Part shown: positions 1-6,496 of the stretch, in pieces | Numbering within the stretch: the first letter of the stretch is position 1 | Layout of the letters: every line of letters starts with the position of its first letter | Assembly (NCBI GenBank): GCA_030837305.1 | Contig: JAUPKT010000457.1 | Location: 1 to 10,200 of the forward strand | Direction: 5' to 3' | Source: Thermodesulfobacteriota bacterium | GTDB taxonomy: Bacteria; Desulfobacterota; Desulfomonilia; Desulfomonilales; Desulfomonilaceae | DNA: 10,200 nucleotides | Notes under the pieces: model-generated | Seen by the model: the letters and a program-made list of their open reading frames with translations, nothing else | What the model was told of the DNA's origin: nothing | Databases searched by the model: none | Translations under genes and position numbers: made by a program

Positions 1-57
1 CCCCATGATGCGACCTTCCCGGTTCCATTCAGTTTCACCATGACGCCCGTGAACAAT
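1..57 (-). CDS. Histidine phosphatase (phosphoglycerate mutase-like) N-terminal fragment, runs off the left edge
   Basis: Reading the minus strand from 57 to 1 gives IVHGRHGETEWNREGRIMG. This contains the RHGE catalytic motif and the following TEWN-x-x-GR-x-x-G stretch that open proteins of the histidine phosphatase (dPGM/CobC/SixA-like) superfamily. The His at 42-40 would be the phospho-accepting residue. The rest of the protein, including the second catalytic His, lies outside the window, so the substrate cannot be told. The frame has no ATG, GTG or TTG between an in-frame TAG (72-70) and the motif; only a rare ATT (57-55) is available. In addition, the strand before RHGE reads RIVHG where the family usually has a hydrophobic pair such as LV. 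It may be a decayed or mis-sequenced start, or a true gene with a rare start. It lies about 110 bp downstream of the radical SAM gene on the same strand. Confidence 0.6.
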   Translation of the reverse strand, partial: MVHGRHGETEWNREGRIMG

Positions 58-167
58 CCTTCCGAATCCCTAGACGATTGGTATCATAGCCCTTTAGCCA
101 CAAATAATTTCTCGTTCACCATAATCCCGTCGTCATACCATCCAACCACTTTCAAGGGGGGAAATCA

Positions 168-1784
168 TCAGAGTTGTTCCTTCAGGGATTGTCGGGGGAT
201 AGTGAGCGGACGAAACAACTTGTCATACAGCGCCTCAGAGATGAGGCCGATGTGCCGAAAATGAACCAGATGAACAAGGAATCGTGCCGGAACGAGTCGT
301 TTCATGAAGCCCCCGGAATCTCTCCGCCAGTTCATGAGTCGTATGAGTTCCAAACACTCCGAAAGCTCCTCTTGATGTGCGATATTCCTCTCATTTACAT
401 CCTGATAGTCTAGTCCCGCCGCTTCACAGTAGATGTATTCTTCCCTCTCAAAAACACCTTTCTCGATCGGCTTTATCCGGGAAATACCAAATTCCCCTGG
501 ATTCTCTTGAAGGTAGGATTGTGGCTCCAGCAGAAATCTTTGGGGGAGAAATACCACCTCCGGATTTAAGACATACCGATGAATGAGGTATTGGAAGGCT
601 TGAATGTCGTCCTTCGATTCGTGCGGAGTATTGTACATGATATGAATAAAATTCCTCAGCCCCAAGGAGATTGAATAATCAAGTATTTCGTACATGCGGT
701 CGGCCTTGAATCGCTTGCCCAGGAGATTTATTGTCGGCTGATGAGCAGATTCGATCCCCCAGAAGAGGCTGAAGCAACCCGCTTTTTTTACCTTTTGCAA
801 TAATTGTTCATCAAAACCGCTTACTCTTGCGTAGGCATACCACCGGATCTCACCGAGATGAGCCTGAATAAGATCACAGACAGCGGAAAGCTGATGCGGG
901 TTTCCATTTACCGAAGCATCTGCAAATTGGAAATTCGTTGAAGCGTATTTGTGACAGAGGACCTCCAGATCCGAAATTACTTTTTGAGGCGACTTGTAAT
1001 CATACGAATCTATGAGACGGCCCGTACAGAAGCTGCATCGCGAAGGACAACCTTTGGACAATCTGTACGGCATGAAAAAGGTCTTGTCTCCGGTTACAGG
1101 ATGATTGTAACGGTACGAATCCAAATCAAGACCCTCAAAATCCGGACACCTCTCCTCTTCAGCCGGGAATCGGGACTTTGGGGCCTGATGAATTGTATTC
1201 CCATTCTTGAATAAAAGCCCCGGAACTTCCTCCAACGACACGGTGCTCCCGTTTCGAAGCGATTTGTACAGCAAAAACAGCGGTATCTCTCCGCTCCCTT
1301 TTATCCAATAATGTGCCTGTCCGAAACCTGCCAGTGCTTCTGCCGGTTTGATGGTTACAAAAGGCCCTCCAAAAACAATGATCGCTTCCGGGTTCTGTTC
1401 TCTAAGGTATTTGGCCAACAAGAGACTCGCCCAATATTGATGGTAGGCAACGATTGAAAAACCATATATTTTGGCCCCCGAGGTGATCCTGTCTCCGTAT
1501 TTCCTCGTGAAGTGAGCCAGACCCGGATGCTCGGCACTGCCCTCCAAATAGGCGAAAAAATCCCTCTCGGAAAAACTGTGATCGGAACCATGGAAATTTA
1601 TGTCGTCAGGCGAGTCGAACAGATACTCCATCAAGAAATCATATTGAATGACGGGGATATTGTGTTCCTTGAGGAAAGCGTAAACAACAGCCATGCCGTA
1701 AGGCATGAATTTCGTTCTAAGGTAACGCTTGCTAATCGCCGGAGGATGAACTAAAGCTATTTCTGGTAAACATTCAGCGATCAT
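168..1784 (-). CDS. Cobalamin-binding (B12) radical SAM protein
   Basis: A 538-residue protein with the two-part layout of the B12-binding radical SAM class. The N-terminal part (about 1-170) begins with a LVHPP stretch (11-15), continues with MPYGMAVVYAFL (27-38) and has FGGPFVT (138-144) and KGSGE (162-166), all typical of the Rossmann-like cobalamin-binding domain. The radical SAM core follows, with the CxxxCxxC cluster motif at C246, C250 and C253 (GCPSRCSFC), which binds the 4Fe-4S cluster that cleaves S-adenosylmethionine. Later core features include FADASVNGN (288-296) and FWGIESA (341-347). The C-terminal 130 residues are not recognised. Members of this class do methylations and ring rearrangements on natural products, tetrapyrroles, hopanoids and peptides; nothing here fixes the substrate. 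No precursor peptide gene was found beside it. The M1 start is kept because the domain begins at residue 8; its ribosome site is weak (GGAT about 10 bp upstream). It is divergent from the LysR gene, which may regulate it (inference). Confidence 0.9.
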   Translation of the reverse strand: MIAECLPEIALVHPPAISKRYLRTKFMPYGMAVVYAFLKEHNIPVIQYDFLMEYLFDSPDDINFHGSDHSFSERDFFAYLEGSAEHPGLAHFTRKYGDRITSGAKIYGFSIVAYHQYWASLLLAKYLREQNPEAIIVFGGPFVTIKPAEALAGFGQAHYWIKGSGEIPLFLLYKSLRNGSTVSLEEVPGLLFKNGNTIHQAPKSRFPAEEERCPDFEGLDLDSYRYNHPVTGDKTFFMPYRLSKGCPSRCSFCTGRLIDSYDYKSPQKVISDLEVLCHKYASTNFQFADASVNGNPHQLSAVCDLIQAHLGEIRWYAYARVSGFDEQLLQKVKKAGCFSLFWGIESAHQPTINLLGKRFKADRMYEILDYSISLGLRNFIHIMYNTPHESKDDIQAFQYLIHRYVLNPEVVFLPQRFLLEPQSYLQENPGEFGISRIKPIEKGVFEREEYIYCEAAGLDYQDVNERNIAHQEELSECLELIRLMNWRRDSGGFMKRLVPARFLVHLVHFRHIGLISEALYDKLFRPLTIPRQSLKEQL

Positions 1785-1821
1785 TTTTGGACTATCCAGG
1801 ACGTAATTTTTCGCGAGTACA

Positions 1822-1858
1822 AGAGTTCCGGCTGGACCTCGCTAGTCACAGGAACTCT
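1822..1858. repeat. Inverted repeat (8-bp arms) between the radical SAM and LysR genes
   Basis: AGAGTTCC at 1822-1829 is the exact reverse complement of GGAACTCT at 1851-1858, with 21 bp between the arms (arm starts 29 bp apart, close to three helical turns). It sits in the middle of the 149-bp divergent region, where LysR-type regulators usually bind. A weak minus-strand -10 candidate, TATGAT (1864-1859), abuts the right arm, so the repeat would either be an operator over the radical SAM start or fold at the 5' end of that transcript. The pairing is seen directly; the role is inference. Confidence 0.5.
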
Positions 1859-1919
1859 ATCATAGTCTCTGAAACTACACATGTTTTTTCATTCTGGCCC
1901 TGGTGCATACTCCTTCAAA

Positions 1920-1926
1920 GGGGAGG
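1920..1926 (+). promoter_or_regulatory. Shine-Dalgarno site deciding the LysR start
   Basis: GGGGAGG lies 7 bp before the ATG at 1934. The open frame continues upstream to 1787, but those 49 codons look unlike a LysR N-terminus and no better ribosome site precedes them. Start 1934 also yields the usual LysR opening MDIRRLEVF. Confidence 0.85.
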
Positions 1927-1933
1927 AACGTCA

Positions 1934-2830
1934 ATGGACATACGCCGCCTTGAAGTTTTTTGTAAGGTATTCGAACTGAAAAGTTTTACAAAAGCCGCAG
2001 AGGCTCTGTCCCTCTCCCAACCGACAGTAAGTGAACATATCAGATTACTCGAAAAGAACGTGGGAGAGATACTCATAGACAGGTTGGGCCGTGAGGTAGT
2101 CCCCACTCCCGCTGGACGCGTTTTCTATGGGTACGCAATCCACATCATTCAAATATTGCAAGAGTCGATGCAGGCTTTGAGTCAGTTCAAAGGCCGACTT
2201 GAGGGTCGTCTTGTCTTGGGTGCCAGCACAATTCCCGGTACTTACATTCTTCCAAAGTATATCGGCTCTTTTAGGTCGTCACATCCCGCCATTAGAATCA
2301 CTCTCAAGATCGGGGATACCCGGAACATCGTTGACCAAATCCTCGATGGTGAACTGGAAGCCGGTATTGTAGGGTATCAGTGGAACGATAACAGATTGCT
2401 GACAGAAGAGATTTTTTCGGATGAGCTGGTGCTCGCGGTTCATCCCCGCCATCCATGGGCAAAACAGAAAAGGATTGCCCTCAGTGAACTGATAGACGAA
2501 CCATTCATTCTCAGAGAAAAGGGTTCCGGTACTCGCATGGTCCTGAGAAACATCATGGAAGAACACGGTTTTGACCTTGAGCGAATCTCGGTTGTTGCGG
2601 AAATGGGGAGCACTGAAGCAGTAAGACAAGCAATAAAGGCCGCCATTGGTGTTTCAATTCTTTCAGGACAGGCCGTAGATGACGACTTTCAAAGAGGAAA
2701 TCTTTCCCGCGTGGAAATTGACAATGTTCGCTTCTCGCGGCCCATGCACTTGGCCTTAAGAAAGAACCGCCAACTTACCCCTCTATGCAAAGCATTCCTT
2801 GACCATTTGAAGAGGGAGGTGAACTCTTAG
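1934..2830 (+). CDS. LysR-family transcriptional regulator (CysB/CysL-like)
   Basis: A 298-residue protein of normal LysR length. The N-terminal winged helix-turn-helix covers about residues 1-60, with the recognition region TKAAEALSLSQPTVSEHIRLLE (19-40) and the DRLGREVVPTPAGR wing (49-62). A linker helix follows (about 65-90). The effector-binding domain starts at GRLVLGAS (91-98) and has a periplasmic-binding-protein fold that senses a small molecule. Proteins of this exact style (MDIRRLEVFCKVFELKSFTKAAEALSLSQPTVSEH) are common in sulfate reducers and related anaerobes, where from memory some are labelled selenium-metabolism-associated; no selenium gene is visible here, so that label is not adopted. 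The gene is divergent from the radical SAM gene, the classical arrangement for a LysR regulator and its target. Its stop TAG lies 7 bp from the stop of the converging signal peptidase gene, so the transcripts probably overlap. No clear terminator follows it. Confidence 0.93.
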   Translation: MDIRRLEVFCKVFELKSFTKAAEALSLSQPTVSEHIRLLEKNVGEILIDRLGREVVPTPAGRVFYGYAIHIIQILQESMQALSQFKGRLEGRLVLGASTIPGTYILPKYIGSFRSSHPAIRITLKIGDTRNIVDQILDGELEAGIVGYQWNDNRLLTEEIFSDELVLAVHPRHPWAKQKRIALSELIDEPFILREKGSGTRMVLRNIMEEHGFDLERISVVAEMGSTEAVRQAIKAAIGVSILSGQAVDDDFQRGNLSRVEIDNVRFSRPMHLALRKNRQLTPLCKAFLDHLKREVNS

Positions 2831-2837
2831 TTCCTGC

Positions 2838-3476
2838 TTATCGTATAATTTTGAAAGCCCGGTCCCACCGGACAAGGGGAAAATCTTCTGCCGAATAGTA
2901 TATGAGAAAAGCCTCTCCCTTTACATCCTCAACAGGAACAAATCCCCACCACCTGCTGTCGTGACTCTGATCCCGGTTGTCTCCCATCACAAACAAATGG
3001 CCTTGGGGCACTTTAACAGGGGCGAGGTTATCTCTTGGACTAATGTCTGCGGGCAAGGAAACTTTTGTGACATGACGGGCATAGGGCGCTTGTTCTTCCT
3101 GTCCATTCACAAATACCCTCTTGTCCCTCATCTCAACCGTGTCCCCTCCCACCGCCACAACTCGCTTGATGAAATCCTTTGTTCGATCCTCAGGATACAC
3201 AAATACAATAACATCTCCTCGACCCGGCTCGGTCAGCCGTGGCCACCTGAGATCGGTAAACGGTAGTCGAATTCCATAAATGAGTTTGTTCACAAGGATA
3301 TGGTCCCCGATGAGGAGGGTATTCTCCATGGAACCCGAGGGTATCTTGAATGCCTGAACAAAGATCGCTCTGATAAGGATTGCAAGGATGACAGCTACTA
3401 CAAAGGCCTCACAGTACTCCTGAAACATCTGCCGAGGGGCTTTCTGTTTGCTCGCAGCAGCCTCTTTTTTTGCCAT
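2838..3476 (-). CDS. lepB: Signal peptidase I (leader peptidase)
   Basis: An inner-membrane serine protease that removes Sec and Tat signal peptides from exported proteins. From the ATG at 3476 it has 212 residues: a short basic N-terminus, one membrane segment (about 26-42, AFVVAVILAILIRAIFV), then the catalytic box FKIPSGSM with Ser49. The general-base Lys104 lies in DFIKRVVAVGGD, and the GDNRDQSHDSR box is at 165-175. All conserved family boxes are present. The frame is open further to a TTG at 3521, adding 15 residues. That start is disfavoured because the promoter at 3531-3559 would begin transcription around 3523-3525, leaving no leader, and AGG stands only 2 bp before the TTG. The ATG at 3476 has a purine-rich stretch (AGAAAGAG) about 10 bp upstream. 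The gene appears monocistronic and converges on the LysR gene. Confidence 0.95.
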   Translation of the reverse strand: MAKKEAAASKQKAPRQMFQEYCEAFVVAVILAILIRAIFVQAFKIPSGSMENTLLIGDHILVNKLIYGIRLPFTDLRWPRLTEPGRGDVIVFVYPEDRTKDFIKRVVAVGGDTVEMRDKRVFVNGQEEQAPYARHVTKVSLPADISPRDNLAPVKVPQGHLFVMGDNRDQSHDSRWWGFVPVEDVKGEAFLIYYSAEDFPLVRWDRAFKIIR

Positions 3477-3530
3477 CCTTTTTAGTCTCTTTCTGTCTCT
3501 AGCGGTGAATGTCGGAACCAAAACCTAATT

Positions 3531-3559
3531 TTTATAATACATCCACCTGTATCTGTAAA
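3531..3559 (-). promoter_or_regulatory. Sigma70-type promoter of lepB
   Basis: On the minus strand TTTACA (3559-3554, 5 of 6 to consensus) is followed by a 17-bp spacer and TATAAA (3536-3531, 5 of 6). Transcription should begin near 3524, giving a leader of about 48 nt before the ATG at 3476. A run of nine G (minus strand, 3568-3560) directly precedes the -35 element. Confidence 0.7.
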
Positions 3560-3578
3560 CCCCCCCCCGGGACACCTC

Positions 3579-3629
3579 AAAAAAATGAAACCGAAGGGGA
3601 GAATGCCTAAACATGCTCACCCTCCGGTT
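3579..3629 (-). terminator. Rho-independent terminator of the liv operon
   Basis: On the minus strand a long imperfect hairpin (3629-3589) is followed by TCA and seven T (3585-3579). The arms pair as AACCG/CGGTT, then AGGG/CCCT, GAG/CTC and ATG/CAT, interrupted by two mismatches and one bulge, with a 6-nt loop (3606-3611). It lies about 125 bp after the livF stop and just before the lepB promoter, so it isolates the two units. Confidence 0.8.
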
Positions 3630-3639
3630 TGCCGGTTAC

Positions 3640-3677
3640 AAGGCCCCTCCCTCCCCCGAGGTTGAGGCCGGGCCCTT
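3640..3677 (-). repeat. GC-rich imperfect hairpin upstream of the terminator
   Basis: AAGG at 3640-3643 pairs with CCTT at 3674-3677, followed inward by CCC/GGG and CCTC/GAGG pairs with a mismatch and a small internal loop. It falls in the 3' untranslated part of the liv transcript, has no T-run of its own, and may protect the 3' end. The minus strand here also has the G-rich run GGGGGAGGGAGGGG (3657-3644). Confidence 0.35.
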
Positions 3678-3753
3678 CCTACCATTAGAAGATCAGAGAG
3701 TCAAGCTTCTTCTTAAATATCAATTAGGTTTTCCATCATTAGCATAATTTTTC

Positions 3754-4473
3754 TCATGCATCGGAGATAGGCTGCCCTAGATATGCCTGTTTTACCATCG
3801 GATGGTTCATGAGATCGGCTCCGGACCCATGAAGTACAATGCTCCCCGTCTCCATGACGTAGGCCTCATCCGCTACTCGGAGTGCAGCGTCCGCATTCTG
3901 CTCTATGAGGAATATCGTTACCCCCTCAGCCCTAATTTCTTGAATGACCCGAAAAACTTCGCCTACCATCATGGGCGCCAGACCCAATGACGGCTCATCC
4001 ATCATCATCAGCCTAGGACCACATATCAGGGCCCTTCCAATAGCCAACATTTGCTGTTGACCGCCCGATAACGTGCCTCCCTTTTGATCCAGCTTAGGCT
4101 CGAGTGCAGGAAATGTATCGAGAATGCGCTCCATCCTTTTTGAGACTTCAGCTTTATTCCTGGTGTGGTAGGCGCCCATAAAGAGATTTTCTCTTACGGT
4201 CAGGTTTGAAAAGATTTTTCGTCCCTCTGGAATTTGAACAAGACCCAGTCGTTGGATTTCGTGAGCTGATAGCCCAGTGAGTGACTTGCCGGCAAAACTG
4301 ATAGTACCTGACTGTATCGGCGCTACACCGGAAACAGCCCGGACGGTCGTACTCTTGCCGGCGCCATTGGACCCAAGAAGTGCGACAATCTTGTTTTCTT
4401 CCACGTGTATGGATACGCCCTTGAGGGCATGAATGCCGCCGTATCTTACGTGAAGATTTTCTATGCTGAGCAT
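3754..4473 (-). CDS. livF: Branched-chain amino acid type ABC transporter ATPase LivF
   Basis: One of the two cytoplasmic ATPases of the HAAT importer; it pairs with LivG below the LivH/LivM channel and hydrolyses ATP to drive uptake. The 239 residues match the usual LivF length. Visible motifs are Walker A GSNGAGKST (34-42), the Q-loop Q80 in LVQIPEGR, the signature LSGGQQQ (135-141), Walker B LMMMDEP (155-161) with the D-loop SLGLAP, and IEQNA (190-194), where LivF proteins carry Gln in place of the switch His. PEGR after the Q-loop separates it from LivG. GAGG stands 9 bp before the ATG at 4473. It is the last gene of the operon. A 140-bp gap separates it from livG, which is wide for this gene pair. 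The terminator at 3579-3629 follows. Confidence 0.95.
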   Translation of the reverse strand: MLSIENLHVRYGGIHALKGVSIHVEENKIVALLGSNGAGKSTTVRAVSGVAPIQSGTISFAGKSLTGLSAHEIQRLGLVQIPEGRKIFSNLTVRENLFMGAYHTRNKAEVSKRMERILDTFPALEPKLDQKGGTLSGGQQQMLAIGRALICGPRLMMMDEPSLGLAPMMVGEVFRVIQEIRAEGVTIFLIEQNADAALRVADEAYVMETGSIVLHGSGADLMNHPMVKQAYLGQPISDA

Positions 4474-4613
4474 GTGACATGACCTCTATCCCGTGGGCCT
4501 GACTCCCAAATTAAGCCCCTGCCCTCAAAGGTTGTTCCATCAGTCCATGAAATAAGTCGCGGGGTGATGTGAATCCCCAAGAATGTCCAAAGGACGAATA
4601 TCTTGCTTCTGGT
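4474..4613 (-). other. Untranslated spacer between livG and livF
   Basis: This 140-bp stretch has no convincing gene. A minus-strand frame (4699-4511) that enters it is mostly the shadow of the livG 3' end. No terminator with a T-run and no strong promoter was seen. The livF ribosome site GAGG lies at its downstream end. Confidence 0.5.
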
Positions 4614-5390
4614 TCAAAAGCCCTGGCCAAGATAAGCACGAATAACCCTCTCATCTTGACAAATCTCGTCAGGAGTACCCCAGGCAATGGGCAATCCATG
4701 GTCGATGACCTTTATCCTGTTACACACATTCATCACAAACTTCATGTCATGATCAATGAGACCGATGGTCAGCCCCATGTCTCTATTCATTCGCTTGAGT
4801 AGATGTGTGAAGTCCCTTGTTTCCACCGGATTCATGCCCGCCACCGGCTCATCCAATAAAAGGAGCGAAGGCTCCAGGGCCAAGGCTCGAGCAATCTCCA
4901 GTTTCCTTTGACTGCCGTATGGTAAGACTCCGGCTTTTTCATGAGCCTGCTCGGCCAATCCCATAAGCTTCAACAGTTCTTGAGCCTGGTCGTAAACTCG
5001 CCTCTCCTCCCGACTAAACCGACCAAGTCCCACAATGGCCTCTACAAAGGAATACCGAACCTTCGAATGTGCCGCTACCATCACGTTCTCGATTACGGTC
5101 AAATCTTCGTACAGCTTGATGCTTTGAAATGTCCGAGTGATTCCGGCTTGCGCGACACGCGGAGCCGGCCATCCTGTAATGTCGACACCCTTGAAGCGGA
5201 CTCTACCGGAAGTGGGTTTCATTCTCCCACTGATAACATTGAAGGCTGTTGTTTTCCCGGCTCCGTTCGGCCCAATCAGCCCCACTATTTGCCCTTGCTC
5301 AATATGGAAGTCCAGGCCATTCAAAGCAGTCAGTCCACCAAAAACGACGGACAAATCGGAAACCTGGAAAAAGGAATCAGCCATATTCAT
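4614..5390 (-). CDS. livG: Branched-chain amino acid type ABC transporter ATPase LivG
   Basis: The partner ATPase of LivF, at the normal length of 258 residues. Walker A GPNGAGKTT is at 40-48, the Q-loop at Q89 (TRTFQ), the signature-like segment LPYGSQRKLEIARAL at 156-170, Walker B LLLLDEP at 176-182 with the D-loop AGMNP, and the switch His at 214 in LIDHDM. The signature reads YGSQR rather than SGGQ, which is usual for LivG. The C-terminal extension ending RAYLG is also typical. The ATG at 5390 overlaps the livM stop by 4 bp (ATGA, 5390-5387), indicating translational coupling; a second ATG two codons later (MADSFF) is a possible alternative start with GGA at normal spacing. Confidence 0.95.
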   Translation of the reverse strand: MNMADSFFQVSDLSVVFGGLTALNGLDFHIEQGQIVGLIGPNGAGKTTAFNVISGRMKPTSGRVRFKGVDITGWPAPRVAQAGITRTFQSIKLYEDLTVIENVMVAAHSKVRYSFVEAIVGLGRFSREERRVYDQAQELLKLMGLAEQAHEKAGVLPYGSQRKLEIARALALEPSLLLLDEPVAGMNPVETRDFTHLLKRMNRDMGLTIGLIDHDMKFVMNVCNRIKVIDHGLPIAWGTPDEICQDERVIRAYLGQGF

Positions 5391-6445
5391 TCCAAACCTG
5401 GTCGAATTCTCTTTGCCAAATCAATGAGTCTCTGCCAGGAGAATTCATTTCGTCCCATAATTCCCCTGGGGGCGACGATCATTACAACAATTAATAGGAT
5501 CGAGAATATGACCATTCTCATACCGGGTATTCCTTCGTAATAGTACCCGAAGAGGACAACAGGTTCTTCCACAAATCTGAGGAACTCTCCACCCCATGTG
5601 ATGAGTACCGCAGCAATGACGGAACCGGTAGTGCTTCCTAGACCTCCTATGACAATTATTATCAATAAGTTGAAGGTGAACATAAACGTGAACAGCGACG
5701 GTGAAATGGTAGTAATCAAATGTGCAAGCAGTCCCCCAGCTACGCCCTCGAAGAAACCACTCAAGGTAAAGGCCAGCGTCTTGATCCTGAATGCATTGAT
5801 TCCCATAGCCTGGGCAGCCGTCTCATCTTCACGAACTGCCTTCATGGCTCTCCCATAAGACGAGTTCACCAGTCTTACAATACAAAAAACCGTGAAAATG
5901 CAAATGCCCCAGCTCCACCATAAATCAGTGTATGGAGAAAGCCCTTTCAGGCCTAGAGGGCCATTGGTCACGGACACAAGATTGTTCGCCACCACATGAA
6001 TCACCTCCCCAAAGCCCAGGGTGACAATGGCTAAGTAATCTCCCCGAACACGAAACACAGGGATGGCCATGAGAAGTGCGAAAAGAGCCGTCACCAGACC
6101 CGCCGCCAGTAAGGATACAGGGAATGACACGCAAACTTCGGACAACGGCCATATCATCGGGGCCACAATAAATGTACGAAGCTTTTCTTCAGGAGAGAGG
6201 GTTAGGAGAGCGCTCGTGTAAGCTCCAATAGCTAAGAAAGCATTTGGTTCGAGGGAAAACTGCCCGGTAATGCCATTGATGAGATTGTAACTTACTGCAA
6301 GGATGATGAATATAGCGATGCTATTCAGTATCCGTATGCCGTAATCGCTTACAAGATTGTTTGCCAATGATAGAAAGGTGAGGAGTACGCCTAACGATAC
6401 AATGGTGAGACAGTGATCCCTTGTCACAGAGGTTGATGGACTCAC
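5387..6445 (-). CDS. livM: Branched-chain amino acid type ABC transporter permease LivM
   Basis: An inner-membrane permease that forms the substrate channel with LivH. Its 352 residues are strongly hydrophobic, with about eight to ten membrane segments. LivM hallmarks are NLINGITGQFSLEPNAFLAIG (54-74), FRVRGDYLAIVTLGFGE (131-147) and the EAA-type cytoplasmic loop GRAMKAVREDETAAQAMGI (198-216) that docks on the ATPases. The C-terminus has the usual APRGIMG. In the first motif, EPN stands where many relatives have GHA or GPN. The start is GTG at 6445, supported by the strong site GAGGAGG (6460-6454) at 8-bp spacing. It lies 51 bp after livH and overlaps livG by 4 bp. Confidence 0.95.
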   Translation of the reverse strand: MSPSTSVTRDHCLTIVSLGVLLTFLSLANNLVSDYGIRILNSIAIFIILAVSYNLINGITGQFSLEPNAFLAIGAYTSALLTLSPEEKLRTFIVAPMIWPLSEVCVSFPVSLLAAGLVTALFALLMAIPVFRVRGDYLAIVTLGFGEVIHVVANNLVSVTNGPLGLKGLSPYTDLWWSWGICIFTVFCIVRLVNSSYGRAMKAVREDETAAQAMGINAFRIKTLAFTLSGFFEGVAGGLLAHLITTISPSLFTFMFTFNLLIIIVIGGLGSTTGSVIAAVLITWGGEFLRFVEEPVVLFGYYYEGIPGMRMVIFSILLIVVMIVAPRGIMGRNEFSWQRLIDLAKRIRPGLE

Positions 6446-6453
6446 TGAACAGG

Positions 6454-6460
6454 CCTCCTC
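6454..6460 (-). promoter_or_regulatory. Shine-Dalgarno site for the GTG start of livM
   Basis: GAGGAGG on the minus strand, 8 bp before GTG 6445. It decides for this non-ATG start over any internal one. Confidence 0.8.
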
Positions 6461-6496
6461 AGAGTTTCACATCGTCTGACTGCACATAAGACTCCT

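Noticed and set aside
84..155. A 23-codon minus-strand frame (TTG 155 to TGA 84) just downstream of the radical SAM gene, considered as a precursor peptide for the enzyme.
   Set aside because: It has no ribosome site (only a run of C before the TTG), no Cys-rich or repeated core, and no leader features. Chance is enough to explain it.
1787..1933. A 49-codon upstream extension of the LysR frame.
   Set aside because: It lacks LysR similarity, overlaps the divergent control region, and ATG 1934 has a strong Shine-Dalgarno site and a canonical LysR N-terminus.
2855..2875. CCGGT-CCC-ACCGG hairpin near the LysR/lepB convergence, as a possible terminator.
   Set aside because: It lies inside the lepB coding region (codons for VRWDR), has no T-run in the LysR direction, and the stem is only 5 bp.
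3644..3657. Minus-strand GGGGGAGGGAGGGG as a G-quadruplex.
   Set aside because: Only three G runs are close together; a fourth is about 15-20 bp away. At best it is a two-layer structure, so no claim is made.
4511..4699. 62-codon minus-strand frame between livG and livF.
   Set aside because: Most of it overlaps the 3' end of livG in another frame, with no ribosome site or recognisable composition.
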